Shown one piece after another: positions 41,301 to 56,300 of a stretch of DNA of 64,000 bases. Numbering within the stretch: position 1 is the first letter of the stretch; each line of letters opens with the position of its first letter. The DNA comes from Tribonema minus (taxonomy: Eukaryota > Sar > Xanthophyceae > Tribonematales > Tribonemataceae), in NCBI GenBank assembly GCA_017506865.1, contig JAFCMP010000536.1, positions 1,240,001 to 1,304,000 on the forward strand, given 5' to 3'. Below the pieces are notes generated by a model. The model saw nothing but the letters and a program-made list of their open reading frames with translations. It made no database searches and had not been told where the DNA came from. The translations under genes were made by a program, and so were the position numbers.

Positions 41301-44300
41301 CGACTTTCTTAATTTGCCCACGCCGTGTGCGTGCGACAGCTGCTGTGGCCCGCGCGACCGGCGCGCCTGGACTGGGCGCTGCGTGGCGCGCTGTACTGCC
41401 TCGACCAATTCGGAGTGCACACCCATCGCTGTCCATCGCTTGCTCCTCATGCGCGAATCTCGAGTTGGTTCTCAACGCTCAGACGGAGCGCCTGAGCATC
41501 ACCGCGACTCTCTTGTGGTGCCACGCGCCGTGTGCGCTCGACAGATGCTGTGGCCCGCGCGGCCGGCGCGCCTGGACTGGGCGCTGCGCGGCGCGCTGTA
41601 CTGCCTCAACGCGCCGCCGACGCTGCACGTCGTGCGCATGCTCGTGCGCCAGGTCATCCCCGGGGCGCTCGACGTCTGGCTGCTCATGGCGGGGTACCTG
41701 GCCTGCACAGGTGAAGTGTTGGAAAGTAGGATGCTTGGAACAAGTCCGGAGAGGAGACAGAGTGCAGACTGGAGATAAGTCTTGTATGCTGTAAAGCGTG
41801 AAGTGAATACTAAGCACAGGTCCAGGCAAGGCACGGTAGAACTGCTGGCAGTAGAGCCAGTCATGTCATGGGGAGACTGAAGCTCCTCACCAGGGGACTG
41901 AAGCTCCCCGGCTTAACCTACTGATGCAGACATAGAAAGCCTGCCATTTCCAACATGAAGTCCTGTGTGTGTGAAGTTCCGCAGGCTTGAAGTTGGCGTG
42001 CGTCGCGCGCGGCTGCTTGTCAGTTGCAGTTGGGGGCAGCGGTTGTTGCGGGTCAGAAGACGCGCCGAGAACTGATTATTTTCGATGCAATTAGCATGTG
42101 TCTGTATGTGAGCTGCACAGGCCACCCACTCATGGCTATGTACGTGCTGAAGCATTCAGTGGCAGATCAGTGGCTTCGGTGGACAGCGTCAGCGTAGTGG
42201 CTGATGTTAGGATTAGGCCAGTGTGCTTCTCAGGTCCAGATGGTAGTCTGCTTGCCATGAAACACTTCCATCCATCTGCAGCTGACATTCCGATGCAAGC
42301 ATGGTTGCTGCCACTGAATGTCTCATGACGGTAAAGTTCAGCGCGTACCTGACATGACCACCTAAGTACTTCAGGGTGTAACTGACGCAACCGCTGCAAC
42401 TGCAGGCGTGCTGGGGTACGCGGCGTTACAGCATTTGATTGCTAAACTGACCATCTAACTTTGATGTGTAACTGCCGTAACCGCAGGCGTGCTGGGGTAC
42501 GTGACGTTTCAGCACCTCATTGCTGGTGTCCCGACCACAAACTTCGATGTGCAACTGCCATAACTGCTAACATGACCATAAACTATTATGTGTAACTGCC
42601 GTTACTGCAGGCGTGCTGGGGTACGTGGCGTTCCAGCACCTGGGCAACCAGACATACTTCTCCAGCGTCATCGAGAGCATGTGGAACCTGCTGTGCCTGA
42701 CCACCACGGTCAATTTCCCCGACGTCATGGTGGAGCAGTACAACGTGTCCAGGTGAGGGAGGTGAAACGTACTTTATTTGTACTTCGATGTACTTTATTT
42801 ACTTCCACTTGAGGGGCGGACCCCTTTTTAAATATACACTTTATTAGTTCTCGCTCGGGCGCGAAAAAGGACAGACGGTGGATGGCCATGGACTGCAGTC
42901 TGTGATATGTACTCTGTGCACTTCCGCTTGGGGGGCAGACACCCCTTTCTGCATGTACTCTTTATTAGGCCTCGCTCGGGGCGCGAAAGAGCCCAGATGG
43001 TGGATGTCCATGGCCTTGCAACCATAATCTACGTGCCTTTGTGAACACCTTGAAAGTGTATCAATGCGCACTGCCGATCACTTCTAAACAGCATCGACAT
43101 GTACTTGTTTTACTTCCACTCGAGGGGCGGACACTCCTCTCAACCTGTACCTCTCAAGAAGGAGACGCGAGATACTTCAAGGTGTCGTGCGCATTCCGCG
43201 GCTCGTTATGGTCATGCTACTGCGGATGTCCTCGCTGGTGTGTAGCGCACAGTTAGGTTTAGTGGAAGTTTAGTGGAAGCGTGCCACATTGGTGCCCATG
43301 GCAGGCGTAGCCTCAGTCTATCACATCCGTTCGGCCCGAGGTTGCTTGCCGATACGCAGTTGCAGCGGTGATGAGCCCAGTGTTGTGTTTTTGCCCGAGC
43401 AGCGTTCGCTTTGGGGGCTGGTGCCTAGCCTTTACCGCAACCCTTCCCAGTGGGAGCGTCACGTCTTGAGCACGCTTCACAACGGGCACACTTCCCAGTG
43501 TATTGAACAGCCTGGACTGAACTTGCTGCTATGAAAACCTGGCTCTAGGCTGCTGCCAGCAGATGCAGCCAAAACAGCAATGTGCATGTCTTCGGTGTCA
43601 AATTCACTACTCGTTGAGAGTTCCTACATGAACTTTGTTTAATCGTTGAGCTCTCTGATGCTTGTTGATGGACAAATATCTATACTCGGGGAGTATATAC
43701 ACATCAAGTAACCAATACGACTCAAATGTATAACGATAATGCTACCTGTAGTCAGAAAAGATGATGCTCCTATTTGCTCGTCTTTTCCAAGAAACGTCCT
43801 GAAGGCGCTCGTACTGCTTGCCGTCGCACTTCACAGGTGGTCTTTCGTCTTCTTCTTCTGCTTCGTATGGGTGGGCGTCTTCTTCTTGGTGCCGCTTATC
43901 CTGGTGAGCGCTGGCGCATGCAGCAGTGCTCAGATGTTAGGGTTAGTTGTCGAGATTACGGTAGCCCTAATCCTAACCCTTCTATAGAAGTACATGCTAC
44001 TGCAGCAGTGCCCAGAATGGATGACAGCAGCGCTCGCCATAGTATGACGCTTCTGCTTTGTGCTGGCTGGCGTCTCCTTTCTGGTTCTGCTTGCCACGCA
44101 TGCAGACGTGCATCGTGAAATATACATTCCTACGTTGTGTGCGCGTCTCTTTTCTGGTGCCGGCCATCCTGGTAAGCGCTCGCGCGTGCAGCAGTGCTCA
44201 GGTCCATGTTTGCAATAAGCCCTTCTGTAGGTACGCAGGGCGTGGCCCATGTCACTAACCCTAACCCTAACCCTAACCCAGGGCATGAGCCGAATGGGTG

Positions 44301-47300
44301 GAAGGGGCTTGGAAACGCTAATGAAAGTTCAGTTCAGCTGCGACGTGCAGGCTCAGATGCCTGGCATCACTCGTACTCAACGTAGGGTCGGACGCACGTC
44401 AGAGTCCGTCAACGTCCAGATGAATTCAACTACGCAGTTCACAGGTCGGTGCACCAATGATTCAACGCTCAAGCTTGCAATCCGCCCGTCTGCAGCAGCG
44501 CTCAAGTTTCAATGACTGCAACGCTCGGCGCCATGCGCACGAGGGAGCTCAGTGCCATGTGTAGCAGCAGTCAGAGGCCCATGCCACGTGCTCAGCAGTG
44601 GTCAGGTCGTGTGCAGCAGTGCTCCGCCACATATCAGCCAGTGCTCAGCAGGCAGCGCTGCTCAGAGCACGGTGGACTTCCGACTTTGCGCGATGGCTGC
44701 GCCGGAGTTGCGGTCGTCTGGCGAGGGTGCGCCGGCGCAGTGGCAGTTTCCCCTGATGTACCGCCCGGCTACACTTCATGACTGCCGTTCTGTGCTCAAT
44801 TGTGAGCTCTTTGAGCGTGCCCGTGATGGTGAACGCGGTTCCAGGCTTGCTGGCCCTAATTCCGAATCAGACGCGTGCGTGACACGTCACTTCTTCCTGA
44901 CGGCACGTCACCACTTGAAGCGCGTCACCTCAATCGAGCAATCTTCCTGCGTCTGACGCATCGTGTTGACGCTCCACAGGCCATGGTGTTCAACATACAT
45001 ACCCCGTGATGGCAGGCACGTCACCGCTTGCGGCACGTCACCACTTGAGCAATCTTTGTGCATCTGACTCATTGTGTTGACGCTCCACAGGCCATGGTGT
45101 TCAACATACACACGGCGTCGCAGCAGGAGCTGCGCGAGGTGCTCGAGGAGGAGCGGTTGTACCGCTTCAAGCAGGCGTTCAAGTGAGTCTGAGTTGAGCA
45201 TGAGAGTGAGTCTCACTTGTGAATGACACGGAGTCCTAGGAGCGGCTGAATTGGTTCAAGCAAGCATTCAATTGAGTCTCAATAAAAAATCAGAGTGAGG
45301 CGCACCAATGTCATGGCAGGGGGTCTTGCAGTGGAAGGCGCGCGCGCCATCCCCTATCCGCCACATGTCGCCCATTGATAGTTCGTCAAGTATCCTATGC
45401 GCACATCCTGTGTGGGCGACCACTTTGTATTGGCGCTTCCAGTACCACTATTTACTCAGCATTGCACCATCGGCCATGTGACGTGCGCAGGGAGTTCAAT
45501 GTGGATGGCGCACGCCACATACCCCTACTTCCCACAAATGGTCCGTTGACAGTACTTCCAAGTGTCACATGTGCGCATGCTGTGCGGTGATGAGCGACCA
45601 ATCTTCATCGACAATTGACATACTTAAAGTATCTCATTTGTCCCAGCGTTATTCATTATGAAATGACCCCCCCCCCCCCCTCCCCCCCGCCCTCCCCATG
45701 CACAGAGAACTGGATGTAGACGCCGCGCGGCACATCCCCCTGTCCGCAGTCACAGCACTGCTCAGCGAGATCTACGCGTGCCGCAGCCTGGCCATCTCCA
45801 AGTCAACGGCGGCGCGCCTGCAGCTTGCCATGGACACCGCCGCGGAGGACGTGGCGCCCGGCACCTTCGACTCAGAGGTGCAATGCCTGCTGACCAGCTG
45901 CAGTGCTGCCATAGCTAGCAAAGAGAAGTTCATTCTGCCATAGCTAGCAAAGAGAAGTTCATTCTGTAGGCGTATGTCTCAACAACTTGAGTTATGCTCG
46001 CCATTGACACCGCCGCGGAGGACGTGGCCCCCGGCGCCACCGATCCAGAGGTGCAGTTCCTGTTACACTGCGGACACTTCCTCGTGAAGTACATTACGTT
46101 AAAGTACGGGATAGTCTAACCACTTTTTTTGACAAGGTCAAACTTCAGAGTGCTATACATTTGCCTTTGAGATGGAATACTTCTGAAGTACAGTAGAGCT
46201 CGTCATGGACACCTGGGACGCTGCCGTGGAGGACGCCCCCGGCGCCGTCGACAGGTGCGATGCCTGCTGACTGTTGTAGTGCTGCCAAGAGAACACTTGG
46301 AAGTTTGTGTTGAAGAAGTATGCAGTTGACGACAACTTCTATGTTGACTTATCGATGAATGGTGCTGCTCTCCTTAAGCAGCTTCACAGCGGATGTGGCT
46401 CCTACTCTGCCGTCAGCGGTCTTGGCGCTATCTATTGCAGTCTTGAGCGCTCACAGTTGTTGGGGTTAAGGTTAGGGTCGGAGGTCCCTCGCGCAAACAG
46501 GCGTTAGGGTAAAAGTTAGGGTTAGGGTTAGGGCCAGAGGTCCCTCGCACCACAGTCATTAGTTACGCCTGTTGCGGTGGGCACTTCAGTTTGCTTGGAT
46601 GTGACCAACGACACAACGAGTCGAGTGCAGCTTCAAAATCAGATGCCGCATGTGAAACAGTCAGCTTGTCATCGACCGCCTTCACGCTGGCAGGACGCAG
46701 TCGGCGTGCCCATGCCTCCTATGCCGCACGATAGTGGCGTTTGCATCAGAAGTATGCAGAGTTCAACTTGCGGTCATGGCCTTCCCCCTGGCGCCAGAGC
46801 TGCGCGTACAAACACGCGCACACCGTGTCAGTCACAGTCCGGCGGAGGAGCTTTCAGCGATTGCGCCATGTGGGCTTTAGGGGTGGGGTTAGCGTTAGAG
46901 TTTGACGCCAACCCCTCACGCGGAAGCGCTGCGTGCTCCCTCTGCTCTGCGCGCAAGTGTAGGGGGATCTGCACTTGCGGCCTCTCGCACACTACAAACA
47001 GTGCACATGCGGATGCGCAATCGTTGTTTCCTGCGTACATGTTGATAAGCAACTGGGGCGAGGGTCAGATACGGTTAAAGTTAGGGTTAGGGTTAGGATT
47101 GGGGTGAGAGTTAGGGCTCGATGTGCCCTGGATCGTCGCTGCGCACTGCTCGGCGGCTATCACTGCCAATGCTTTCTGACGCTGCTGTGCACGTTAGGGT
47201 TAAGTCTAGGTCAAAGTGCCCTGCTCGCTGTTCCGAAGCCCCGCTGCTGCCTAACCCTAACCCTATCCCTGACTTCAAGCGCGCCTTGATGCCAGCGCCT

Positions 47301-50300
47301 CACGATCTATGCTTCTTCTGCTCTGCTTGCTGTGGTCGTGCCGCTCTCATCAGGCACCCGTGAAGTTCGGCCTGTTTGTGGTGAGTCGCACTTGAAGTAA
47401 CACGCTGGTTCTGGTTCCTCGCATTTCCACCTCCAGCAGAGCGTTCTATTTCTGCACAAGCTTGTGGTGACCCGCGCCTTACGACGGTTTTCGTCCTCAG
47501 ATTCCATCTTCAGCAGCGCGTTCTGCTGTGTATTTGCTAGCCTATGCTGCTCTGTCATGACGATGCTCATCAGCCGCGCTCGCTTAGAAAAAGGCAAAGA
47601 TACCCACTGCTGAGCCGTTCCGCGCCCACACACGCCGCTCCGCATATGAATCTAGCTTAAGTATATGGCTCAGGATGAGGGGTTGGAGGTCAGCGTCAGG
47701 GTTGAGGTCAGGTTGAAGTTGGATCAGCGCTGGCACTGCCAGGCGCAGACCTGATAGCACAGAATGCGAGGTATGAGCAACTGCGGCGCACACCCAGCTA
47801 CCAGCAATCTTACATCCAGGCTCGGCCTCATGATGCTGCACGGCTTAAGTTGCACTGACCCGTGCATGTGACGCTGCTTAGGGTTAAGGTTAGGGTTCGA
47901 CAGCTGATGCGGCACTGGAAGCAGACTGGCCTGCTCCACCATCATCAAGACCTTTCCTGGTTTGCCTCCGTGCTGCGGAACGTAGTGTGTCCGAATCGCA
48001 GCGTCAGTGTCACACCGCACAGCAGCAGCAACGGACACTACGAATCACATGTTTGGCGGTTGAGCGATGGCTAATTGCTGTCATTGTGATGTGCCTGCAA
48101 ACACAATAGTTCATCATGTTGGAATCGTAGCATCATCGCCGCTGTCGCACATTTGTGACTGCTGCTCTTGCAGGATCTGATGACGCTCCTCCACAAGCGG
48201 CTCGGCAACCTGCCCGCCGCCTCCGAAGTTCAAGTCTACGCGCCGTGGCTGTGGCAGTCGCGCGCCTACCAGTCGCTGCACCACTTTATGACGGCCAAGA
48301 CAATTGTCATTGCCCTGCCGCCGCTGCTCTGGTACCCGGGGGCCTGCCAGGTGCGCACATACATAATTGTCTTCAGCGGCGCCCTCGTTCTGAGCGCTGC
48401 TGTGCTGCGCGCGAGCGCTTTCAGCACATGACACGTCGCGCGTCCGCAACCACGCCTTTGCGCTCGCTTCCCTCTGCACGCCGCTCTGCACCGCGGCCCG
48501 CACTGTGTAGCTGCAAGTGGTGCCAGCGCTCAGCACTGGCGGAGCGCTGCTGCCGTGCGCCTGCGCGCAGGTGCTGCCGGCGTGCAACCTTGTGCACATG
48601 AGACAACACCTAGACTTCGCGCTCGCTCCCTGCAACATGCCTCTTTGGACCACACCGCCGATTGTATCGCTTCAAACCCTAGCCCTATCACCTAGGCACT
48701 GACGCAGCGCTGCTGTCGTGCCGCCTGCGCGCAGATGCTGCCGGCGCGCCACCTTGTGTTCATCCAGCAACACCTAGACTTTGCGATTCATCCCTGCAGT
48801 ATGCCTCCTTGGACCACACCACTGATTGCATTGTGCCAGGCCTTGGCACTGACGGAGCGCTGCTGTTGTGGGCTTTTTGCGCAGGTTCTGCCGGCGTACG
48901 ACTTGGTGGAGATGCTGCTGGCGCTGCTCATGCTCGCGCTGCTGCCCTACAGCATCACCCGCTGCACGACGAACGTCGGAGCGCTGCCGTGCGGCGTCGA
49001 CATGATCCAGGTAACCCTAGGTTGGGGTTAGATTCAGAGTTGCGGCGTTCACAAGCTCGGGCGCTTGTACAAATTGGTGGGCTTTCAGCGCGCTTTTCAA
49101 TGCGGTCAATGGGAACATGAATACCCCAAAGGGTGTGAAGGTTTTCTGCAAAGAGTCTGGGGGAGGCAGTCTCGTGTGCAGCACTTCTTGCTTGGCAGCG
49201 GCCAGCAGGACCAGGCACACAGCTGTAGCTTGACACAATCAGTAGCTGGTAGGGCAGCAGAGAAGCAGCGGCTCCGACCACTCCCCTTCATACCAGCGCA
49301 ACAACAGTACAACATCGCCATATGTTCAAGCACTTGAGTTTGATGCCACTCTGCCTGCCGTTCCCTGTCGTAGTAAAAGGGGGTGGCTTCAGCTGACCTA
49401 CGTACGCTCAGCTCTCAACAGCGCAGACGACACTGTCTGCTATGCCAGCGCCTTCATCTTATCTGCCCCTGCAGGTAGCACGAAGCTGCGCTCCTGCGGC
49501 ATGTTACAATCTATGCTCAACCCACTCCTGTGCCGCGGCTTCAGGTGACGCTCCAACTGGCGTGCCTCGCCGCGACGCTCCTCAAGCTCGTTGCGCACGG
49601 CTTCACCAACTTCAAGCATGTCTAGTCTCAATGTTGACTCCTGTGCCACATCTACACACGCACGTCGTCACCTACTTGAAGTATGTTCAAGATCTTCTAT
49701 GCCCGTTCCTGGTGCCGCACATTCAGGTGACGCTCCTACTGGCGTGCCTCGCCGCAACGCTCCTCAAGCTCGTCGCCCACTGCTTCACCAACTTGAGCCA
49801 TGTCTCATCGTCCACTCCTGTGCCGCACCTCCACGCACACGACTACACCAGGTTCGAATGTGTAAAATCTCCATTTTTATTCCTGTGCCGCTTCTTCAGG
49901 TGACGCTCCTGCTGGCGTGCCTCGCCGCGACGCTCCTCAAGCTCATCGCGCACGGCTTCACCAACTTCTGGACGCGAGCGCAGCACCGCATCGAGCTGGC
50001 GATCTCGCTGGGCGGCGCGGCGGTGGGAGTCTACTCCCTCGCGACGCCGGAGGCGGACACGGAAACGGGTGCGCACTTCACGGTTGAAGTTGACACTTGT
50101 TCTCCGACTTTGTTGGCCGTGTATAATGGGAGCTGCGGTCGGGTTGTCACGGTTGAAGTTTGAAGTTCCCTCCAGCTGGCCGTGTAAGATGCGAGGCGCG
50201 TCGCGTCGTGGGTTTCTGCTGTTACGCTTCCCTCCTTGATGGGGTCGGTGACGTCTTCTGTGAAGTACCATTATGAAGACCAGGTGTCAAGCAAAGGCAG

Positions 50301-53300
50301 TTCGACTCACAGTTGAAGTATATCATGCTCACACACTTCCTGCGCCACGCGCTGGTTCACTGCTCAAAGGTATCCGCGAAATGTGTACGTTGCGGCGCCT
50401 CTAGAGAACCGGGCTGCTACAGAGGCGTTACACGTCCTGCTGAAGTACGCTGCGTGCTGTCGTGCTCAGCTGCCTCAGCAGCGGGCACAGCAGCGGTGAA
50501 GCGTCGTGGCAGCCACCGCTGTGAGGATGGTGTCGGCGGACAGTCAGCTAGCGGTATCACCAGCTCCACCGCCCCTGTTCACCGTCGGACGTGCATGTGC
50601 ACTGTGATGGCGGCCAGAAGTCCTGGTTTTCCCGTGTCGCACCTGCCCGTGCTCCCTCACTGGCACCCGTTCCAACGCATCCGGAACAAGCACACCAGCA
50701 CTGATTGACCTAAACCCTCAAAGCGCAACGGGACGCCGCAGGATAGCTCGGTTACGGCGGCGTGAAACCGTTGCCCTGATGCATGCGCAGTCGCTGTGTG
50801 CGATTGCGGCGGATGGTGACGTGCCGCGTGTCGCTGCGCACCGCCGCATACTTCATACTTCATGTGGGCGCAGCCCGCAGCCCACACGTGTTGCCTGCCA
50901 CAACAGCACATAATCTCTGATAGATCCGACTGGCCACATTGCTTGAGCAAGTGTTGACTGCATCAACAAGCCCTATGTGCTCAACCTAACAATTGCTGCT
51001 CGCCTCGTGTTTTCTTTTGAGCAGTGCTGCACGTGGCAGTCGTGCTGCGCATCCTGCACGTTGTGGCATCGCTCAAGTGGGCAACGCACCTGTCTCAGCT
51101 GGTCGCTGTCACCGGCCAGATCATGGGTGAGTCACACGCGGCTTCCAAACCTCAACTGCACATCCTTGAAGTGCAGCGCCAACGTCACAGCCGCTGTCTG
51201 GTGCTTGGGTACATCTGGTAGGCCGCAGATGAACGGGCGCGTGCATGGTCATGGTCACTATTTCTGTCAGTACTTCATACTTGAGGGATAGGCAGTGGCT
51301 GGACCACACATACTTCAGAGGCGTCATTTGACTTTGAGGTAATTGGAATTGAAGCATGTAATTTGAAGTATACTGGGTGCAGCTGCACGCAGCGTAGACG
51401 GCCGATCTCTCTACGCCCGTACACAGTACCCGTCCGTGTCATTTCAGCCTTCCTCGCAACGCCCTTGGCTGCAACCCCTCACGTCAGCCCCAGCACTGCA
51501 GCGACGTTGTGCGGCAAACACTTGAAGAGTGTTGTTGAAGTTGAAGTTTGTGCGAGGCCGTTCATCGCATTCGTTTTGTCAGGTTCGTTCATGGCACCGA
51601 ATTAGGAGCCGCCGCAGCTGGCGCAGTTAGGGTTAGGTATAGGGGCAGGTGGGGTAAATAAGGGGTTAGGATAAGTGTCAGTGTTAGGATCAGGGGTCAG
51701 CGTCAGGGTTAACCAGGCCGTTCACGGCCCTGACAGTGTCATCGCGCTCTGTGCTATCAGTTCATGCCGCGTTGCGCCCACATTGGATGACACACATGTC
51801 AGATGCCTCGTGCTGATGCAAATCGCGCCGTTATTCCACACACTGACCGCGGGGCAATGCTGCATTCGAGCCACGTGCGCTCGCGCCGCGTCTCCCCATG
51901 TACCGGTCAAGACCCCCTGCGAGATCCCTCGAGTCGTCCGCCGGCACGGCGTGCTGCGGCATCTGCGTGCGGCCGCTCGTGCACTCCCCCCCTCACAATT
52001 CTAATGGCAAGGATGTTGCATGTGTACATATCATCAGCATCCCGATTGCCGTATCATGTGTGGTGGCACCTTTCAAAAGCTGCAGTGGGATTCGTCAGCC
52101 AAAACGCACCCTCTGCCGCCGCGCATGCTCAACATCCGATGCTGAGCGCTGCTGTCACACTGCCCCGCTCCCCACTGGCAGCGCGCTCGACGCCCCTCAT
52201 GTCGACGCTCGCCGTCTGGTGGTACTTCATGTCGTGCCTGGGGGTGTTCCTGTTTGGGGGGCTGATCTGCGACCCCACGGCAGTTCCAGATGACCCCAGT
52301 CACACCTGCGACGCGAGCGACGCCGCGCGCACGACGGCGTACGCCACGGGCGACTACTTCAATCTCAACTTCAACGACTTTGGCAGGTGAGATGCCGTGC
52401 TGCAGCTCGTACCAACGCTCTCATATGACACAGATACATAATTTATAAAGTTGGGTTAAGTCCTGTGCACTGTAGGGAGTGCTTCCTCAAGCACGACGGC
52501 GTACGCCGCGGGCGACTACTTCAACCTCAACTTCCATGACTTTGGCAGGTAAGCTGCCACCACGTGCTTATGCATGTTGCAGCTCGCGCCAATGCTCTCA
52601 CACGACACAAGTACTCAGTATCACCATCAGTCGCCACAGCAGTTGCTTTCAAGCTTTGCCGAAGAAAGTTTGTATAACTTCCCAAACACTGTAGGCAGTG
52701 CTTTCTCAAGCACGTTGCGTACGCCGCGGACAACCACTTCAACCTCAGCAGCGCGCTGGCGGAAAAAGCGAAGACAACTACAGTAGGGCAGGTGAGGCAC
52801 AGCTCAAGGTGGGGGCCAGCAGAACGGCAACAAGTCTGCATCATCGTTGCTACTTCAACTCATCGCATTCATGCCCTCTCCCCCCCCCCTCCCCCATCCG
52901 AAGCGCCCAGCAGAACGACAACAAGTCTGCATCATCATTGCTACTTCAACTCCTCGCATCCCCCTCCCCCCCCCCTCCCCCTTCCAAAGCGCGCTGGTGA
53001 ACATGTTCACTAGCAGAACGGCAACAAGTCTGCATCATCGTTGCTACCTCAACTCTTCGCATGAATGACGAATTCATGCGCTCCCCCCCTCTCCCCCCCC
53101 CCTCCCCTCCCACCCGCAGCGCGCTGGTGACCATGTTCACGCTGAGCGTTGTCAACAACTGGCAGGTGCTCACGGAGCAGTTTGTGGTGACGAGCGGCAC
53201 GCGCGCGGCGCGCTGGTTCTTCATCGTCAACTACTACATAGGCGTCGCGTGCGTGCTGCAGGTGCTCAACACGTTCATCATCACGGAGCTGTACGAGAAG

Positions 53301-56300
53301 TACCAGTTCAGGTGCGCGCCGCGGGGACTTGAAGTTTTGAAAGACTTGAAGGTTTGAAAGCATTGAAGCTGTGAAAGACATGAAATTGTGAGGGGCTTCA
53401 ATGGCTTGACGTGCTCCGTGTGTGCAAAGAATGGAGCGCTGCACGCTTGCAACTGCATCACCATGTGCTGTGCGCACTTCCAGTACTGACTTCATTACCC
53501 TGTGAGCCCTTCCAGTACTTCAAGTGCTTCAACTTCAACTATGTCTCTGCGCGTAACGTGCACAGTCTGCGCTTCTCCTTGACGTCAGCATCATTCCCAA
53601 TCGACGCCACGCTGCCTTTCTGCAATGCGGTGCTCTGCGCGCCGCGAGCGCAGCTGCCGCCTCTATTGGATCAGCGGTCCAACGCTGCCACCGAGCATGC
53701 ATGTACCCCCGTTACAGAAGTATAGTCTACGCTAACGTCTTTTTGAACTGCTCACAGGCACCTGCCGCATATAATTGCATTTGTCGTTGCTGCGCGTTCC
53801 AGCTCAGAGCTCCGACGCAGACAAAGTGGGTGACAATTTCCGCTCTCCTTAAGGACCCCCCCCCCCCCCCCCCTTTCCCCTGTGCAGGACCCCGCCCAAG
53901 AGCGCCAGAACGCGCAACCGCATCGACTCGCACGACTCAGACTCGGAGTGCAGCAGCGCCGAGAGCGATGACGCGGTGCTGGAGGACGTCGCGGCGGACG
54001 ACGTGCGTGAGGACACGCCGCTGATGCGGCCGCACGAGTCGCATGGCGAGTCGTATGGGGAGTCGTACGGAGCCAGCAGGTGGGCACGCGCGCTGCCCGG
54101 CGGCCCTGCCGCAGCAGCAACACCTGCCAGGGCGCAAGCGGCGCCCGCAGGCATCGCTGCTGCTGTCGTGGCGTCTCTGACGGTTGGGAGAACTGGCGCC
54201 GCCTGCCGGTTGTACCGTCGTGGAGGTCATGTGAACTGCGCTGTATCGCATGTGGCCTCATGCACCCGGCGACGTACTTCTACATGACTGGGGCCTAGAT
54301 CGATGGAGGCAGAGCGTTGACGGCAGAGGTGGCAGTGCTCAACGAGATGCTGCAGCACCTGCAGGCACATATCTGCTCTTGCTCTTGCCCACGTGCGCGG
54401 CAGGTGCCGTGACCCCAGCCCCAACCCTAAGCCTACCGCTGACTCGACGATACCGACGCGCACCGACCTACTGCCCCTGATGATGCACTGTAATTGTCGG
54501 TCTAGCAATGTGCAGCCAACTGTGCAGCCAACAGTGCGGCCCCGCCAAGTACAGGCAGGTGCAGCTGCAGCAGCACCGGCAGCAGTCACCGCCGGCAATG
54601 CCGCTGAATATGTCGCACCTGCCCCAGGAGTCAGTGTATTCCCAGTGCAGCAACGTTGGCGGCTACCGCAATGTGGACAGAGCGCATAATGGACCGCCAG
54701 ACTGTGCAGGGTTAGCCAACCCTAACGTAACCCTCAGAACTCTCAGGCACTTCTGCAGCCACGCCTACCGACTCTGTTGATGGGGTCTGCGCAGTGCGCA
54801 TCGTAACCCTTACTTTCAAGAAGGCAACCAACGCATGAACGCACACAGTGCAGAGGCTGACCACTGTCTGCGCATTTCAAAACATGGTTGTCAACCCCAA
54901 GAATGCACATAATCACATAAGTACATGTGCGCACGCTGTACTCGGGTTCCGCACTGCAGCCTGCGCAGGGGGTTCCGGCGCAGCGCGTCACTGGGCCCGC
55001 GCGCCATGACGATGGCAATCCCGCCCCCCTCCCCGCCGCCGCCGCCTCGGCCCGCCAGCAGCGGTGCTGACGCGGTTCGGAATCTGAGTCTCGATCGCGC
55101 CGCTGCTGCCGACGATGCGGGGGGCGAGGAAAGCGGCGGCGCGCGCGGTGCGGGCGCAGGTATGTATGTATGGACTGCATGTGCTCGTGCGCAGGTACTG
55201 TAGCGCATTGCAGGTCGGTCGACCAGGGCGACCCCGTTACCGCAGCTTCATGAACGGGGCGCGGCGATATCGCAGCCTTCGTGGGTGTAAGCGTTCGGGA
55301 CGTTGCTGCTGATGTGGCAGAAGGGGCCCATGCAGCATGCATGCCGTGAGCGCGGGTTTGTAACTTCAACAGTGTACCTCAACGTACAAACATTCGCTGG
55401 CTCAGGAAGCGGACTCATCGGCCCTGTGTGCCAAAACTTGCCTGGCTGGCTGCCAGCTTGACAGGGGACTTTAGAAGTAATCATGTTGGGGTTTGAAACC
55501 AAACTTTGCATACCAGGCACGGTGTCTTGCTGCGGTTCGTCGATCATTTGATGGCCCATGCAATCAACCGAAGGTCACCCATTTCTGGACAATCGGTGGA
55601 ATTGGCCAAGACCACTCTTCTTTGAAGTATCAAGAGTTGCAGCCAGGACGGCACTACTGCAAGTATATATACTTCTTTGAAGTATAATACCATGACGCAT
55701 GCTTCACACTTGCGCACCAGAAATTTCAAAGCTCTTACCGACCCACTCTCAAAGTGCCGCTCCCGCTCTTGCCCGCTTGCCCGTGCCCCCAATGTGACGC
55801 CACAGGCGCCGCCGCTGCGCCGTCAGAAGCGCTCGCAAACGCCGCAAACGCGGCTGCTCGCTCGCCGCAGCAGCGCTCCGCGGTCGCCGACGCGCTGCAA
55901 CCTCCAGCCCCTGCGAGCACAGTAGAAGGCAGCGCCAGTCTCGACGCGGAGCTGGAGCGCGCGGACACGGCGGCGGCGGTGGCGGTGCGGCGCGCGCGCG
56001 GTCTGCGCAGCGTCGTGCGCGCGCAGATGCGCCAGAGCCACCAGCTGGCCGACGTCGCGATGCAGGTGGGGCGTGAACTTGAATGTTGAAGTTTAATTCA
56101 AGTTGAAGTTGTCGCGCGCAGCGTCGTGCACGCGCAGATGCGCCAGAGCCACCAGCTGGCCGACGTCGCGATGCAGGTTGGGGGTGAACTTCAATGTTGA
56201 AGTTCAAGTTAAGTTGAAGTTGTCGCGCGCAGCGTCGTGCGCACGCAGATGCGCCAGAGTCACCAGCTGGCGGACGTCACGATGCAGATGGCGATGCAGG

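Noticed and set aside
50290-50370. Candidate extra channel exon (THFLRHALVHCSK, then GTATCC)
   Set aside because: Its phases do not fit between exons 14 and 15, which join in frame without it.
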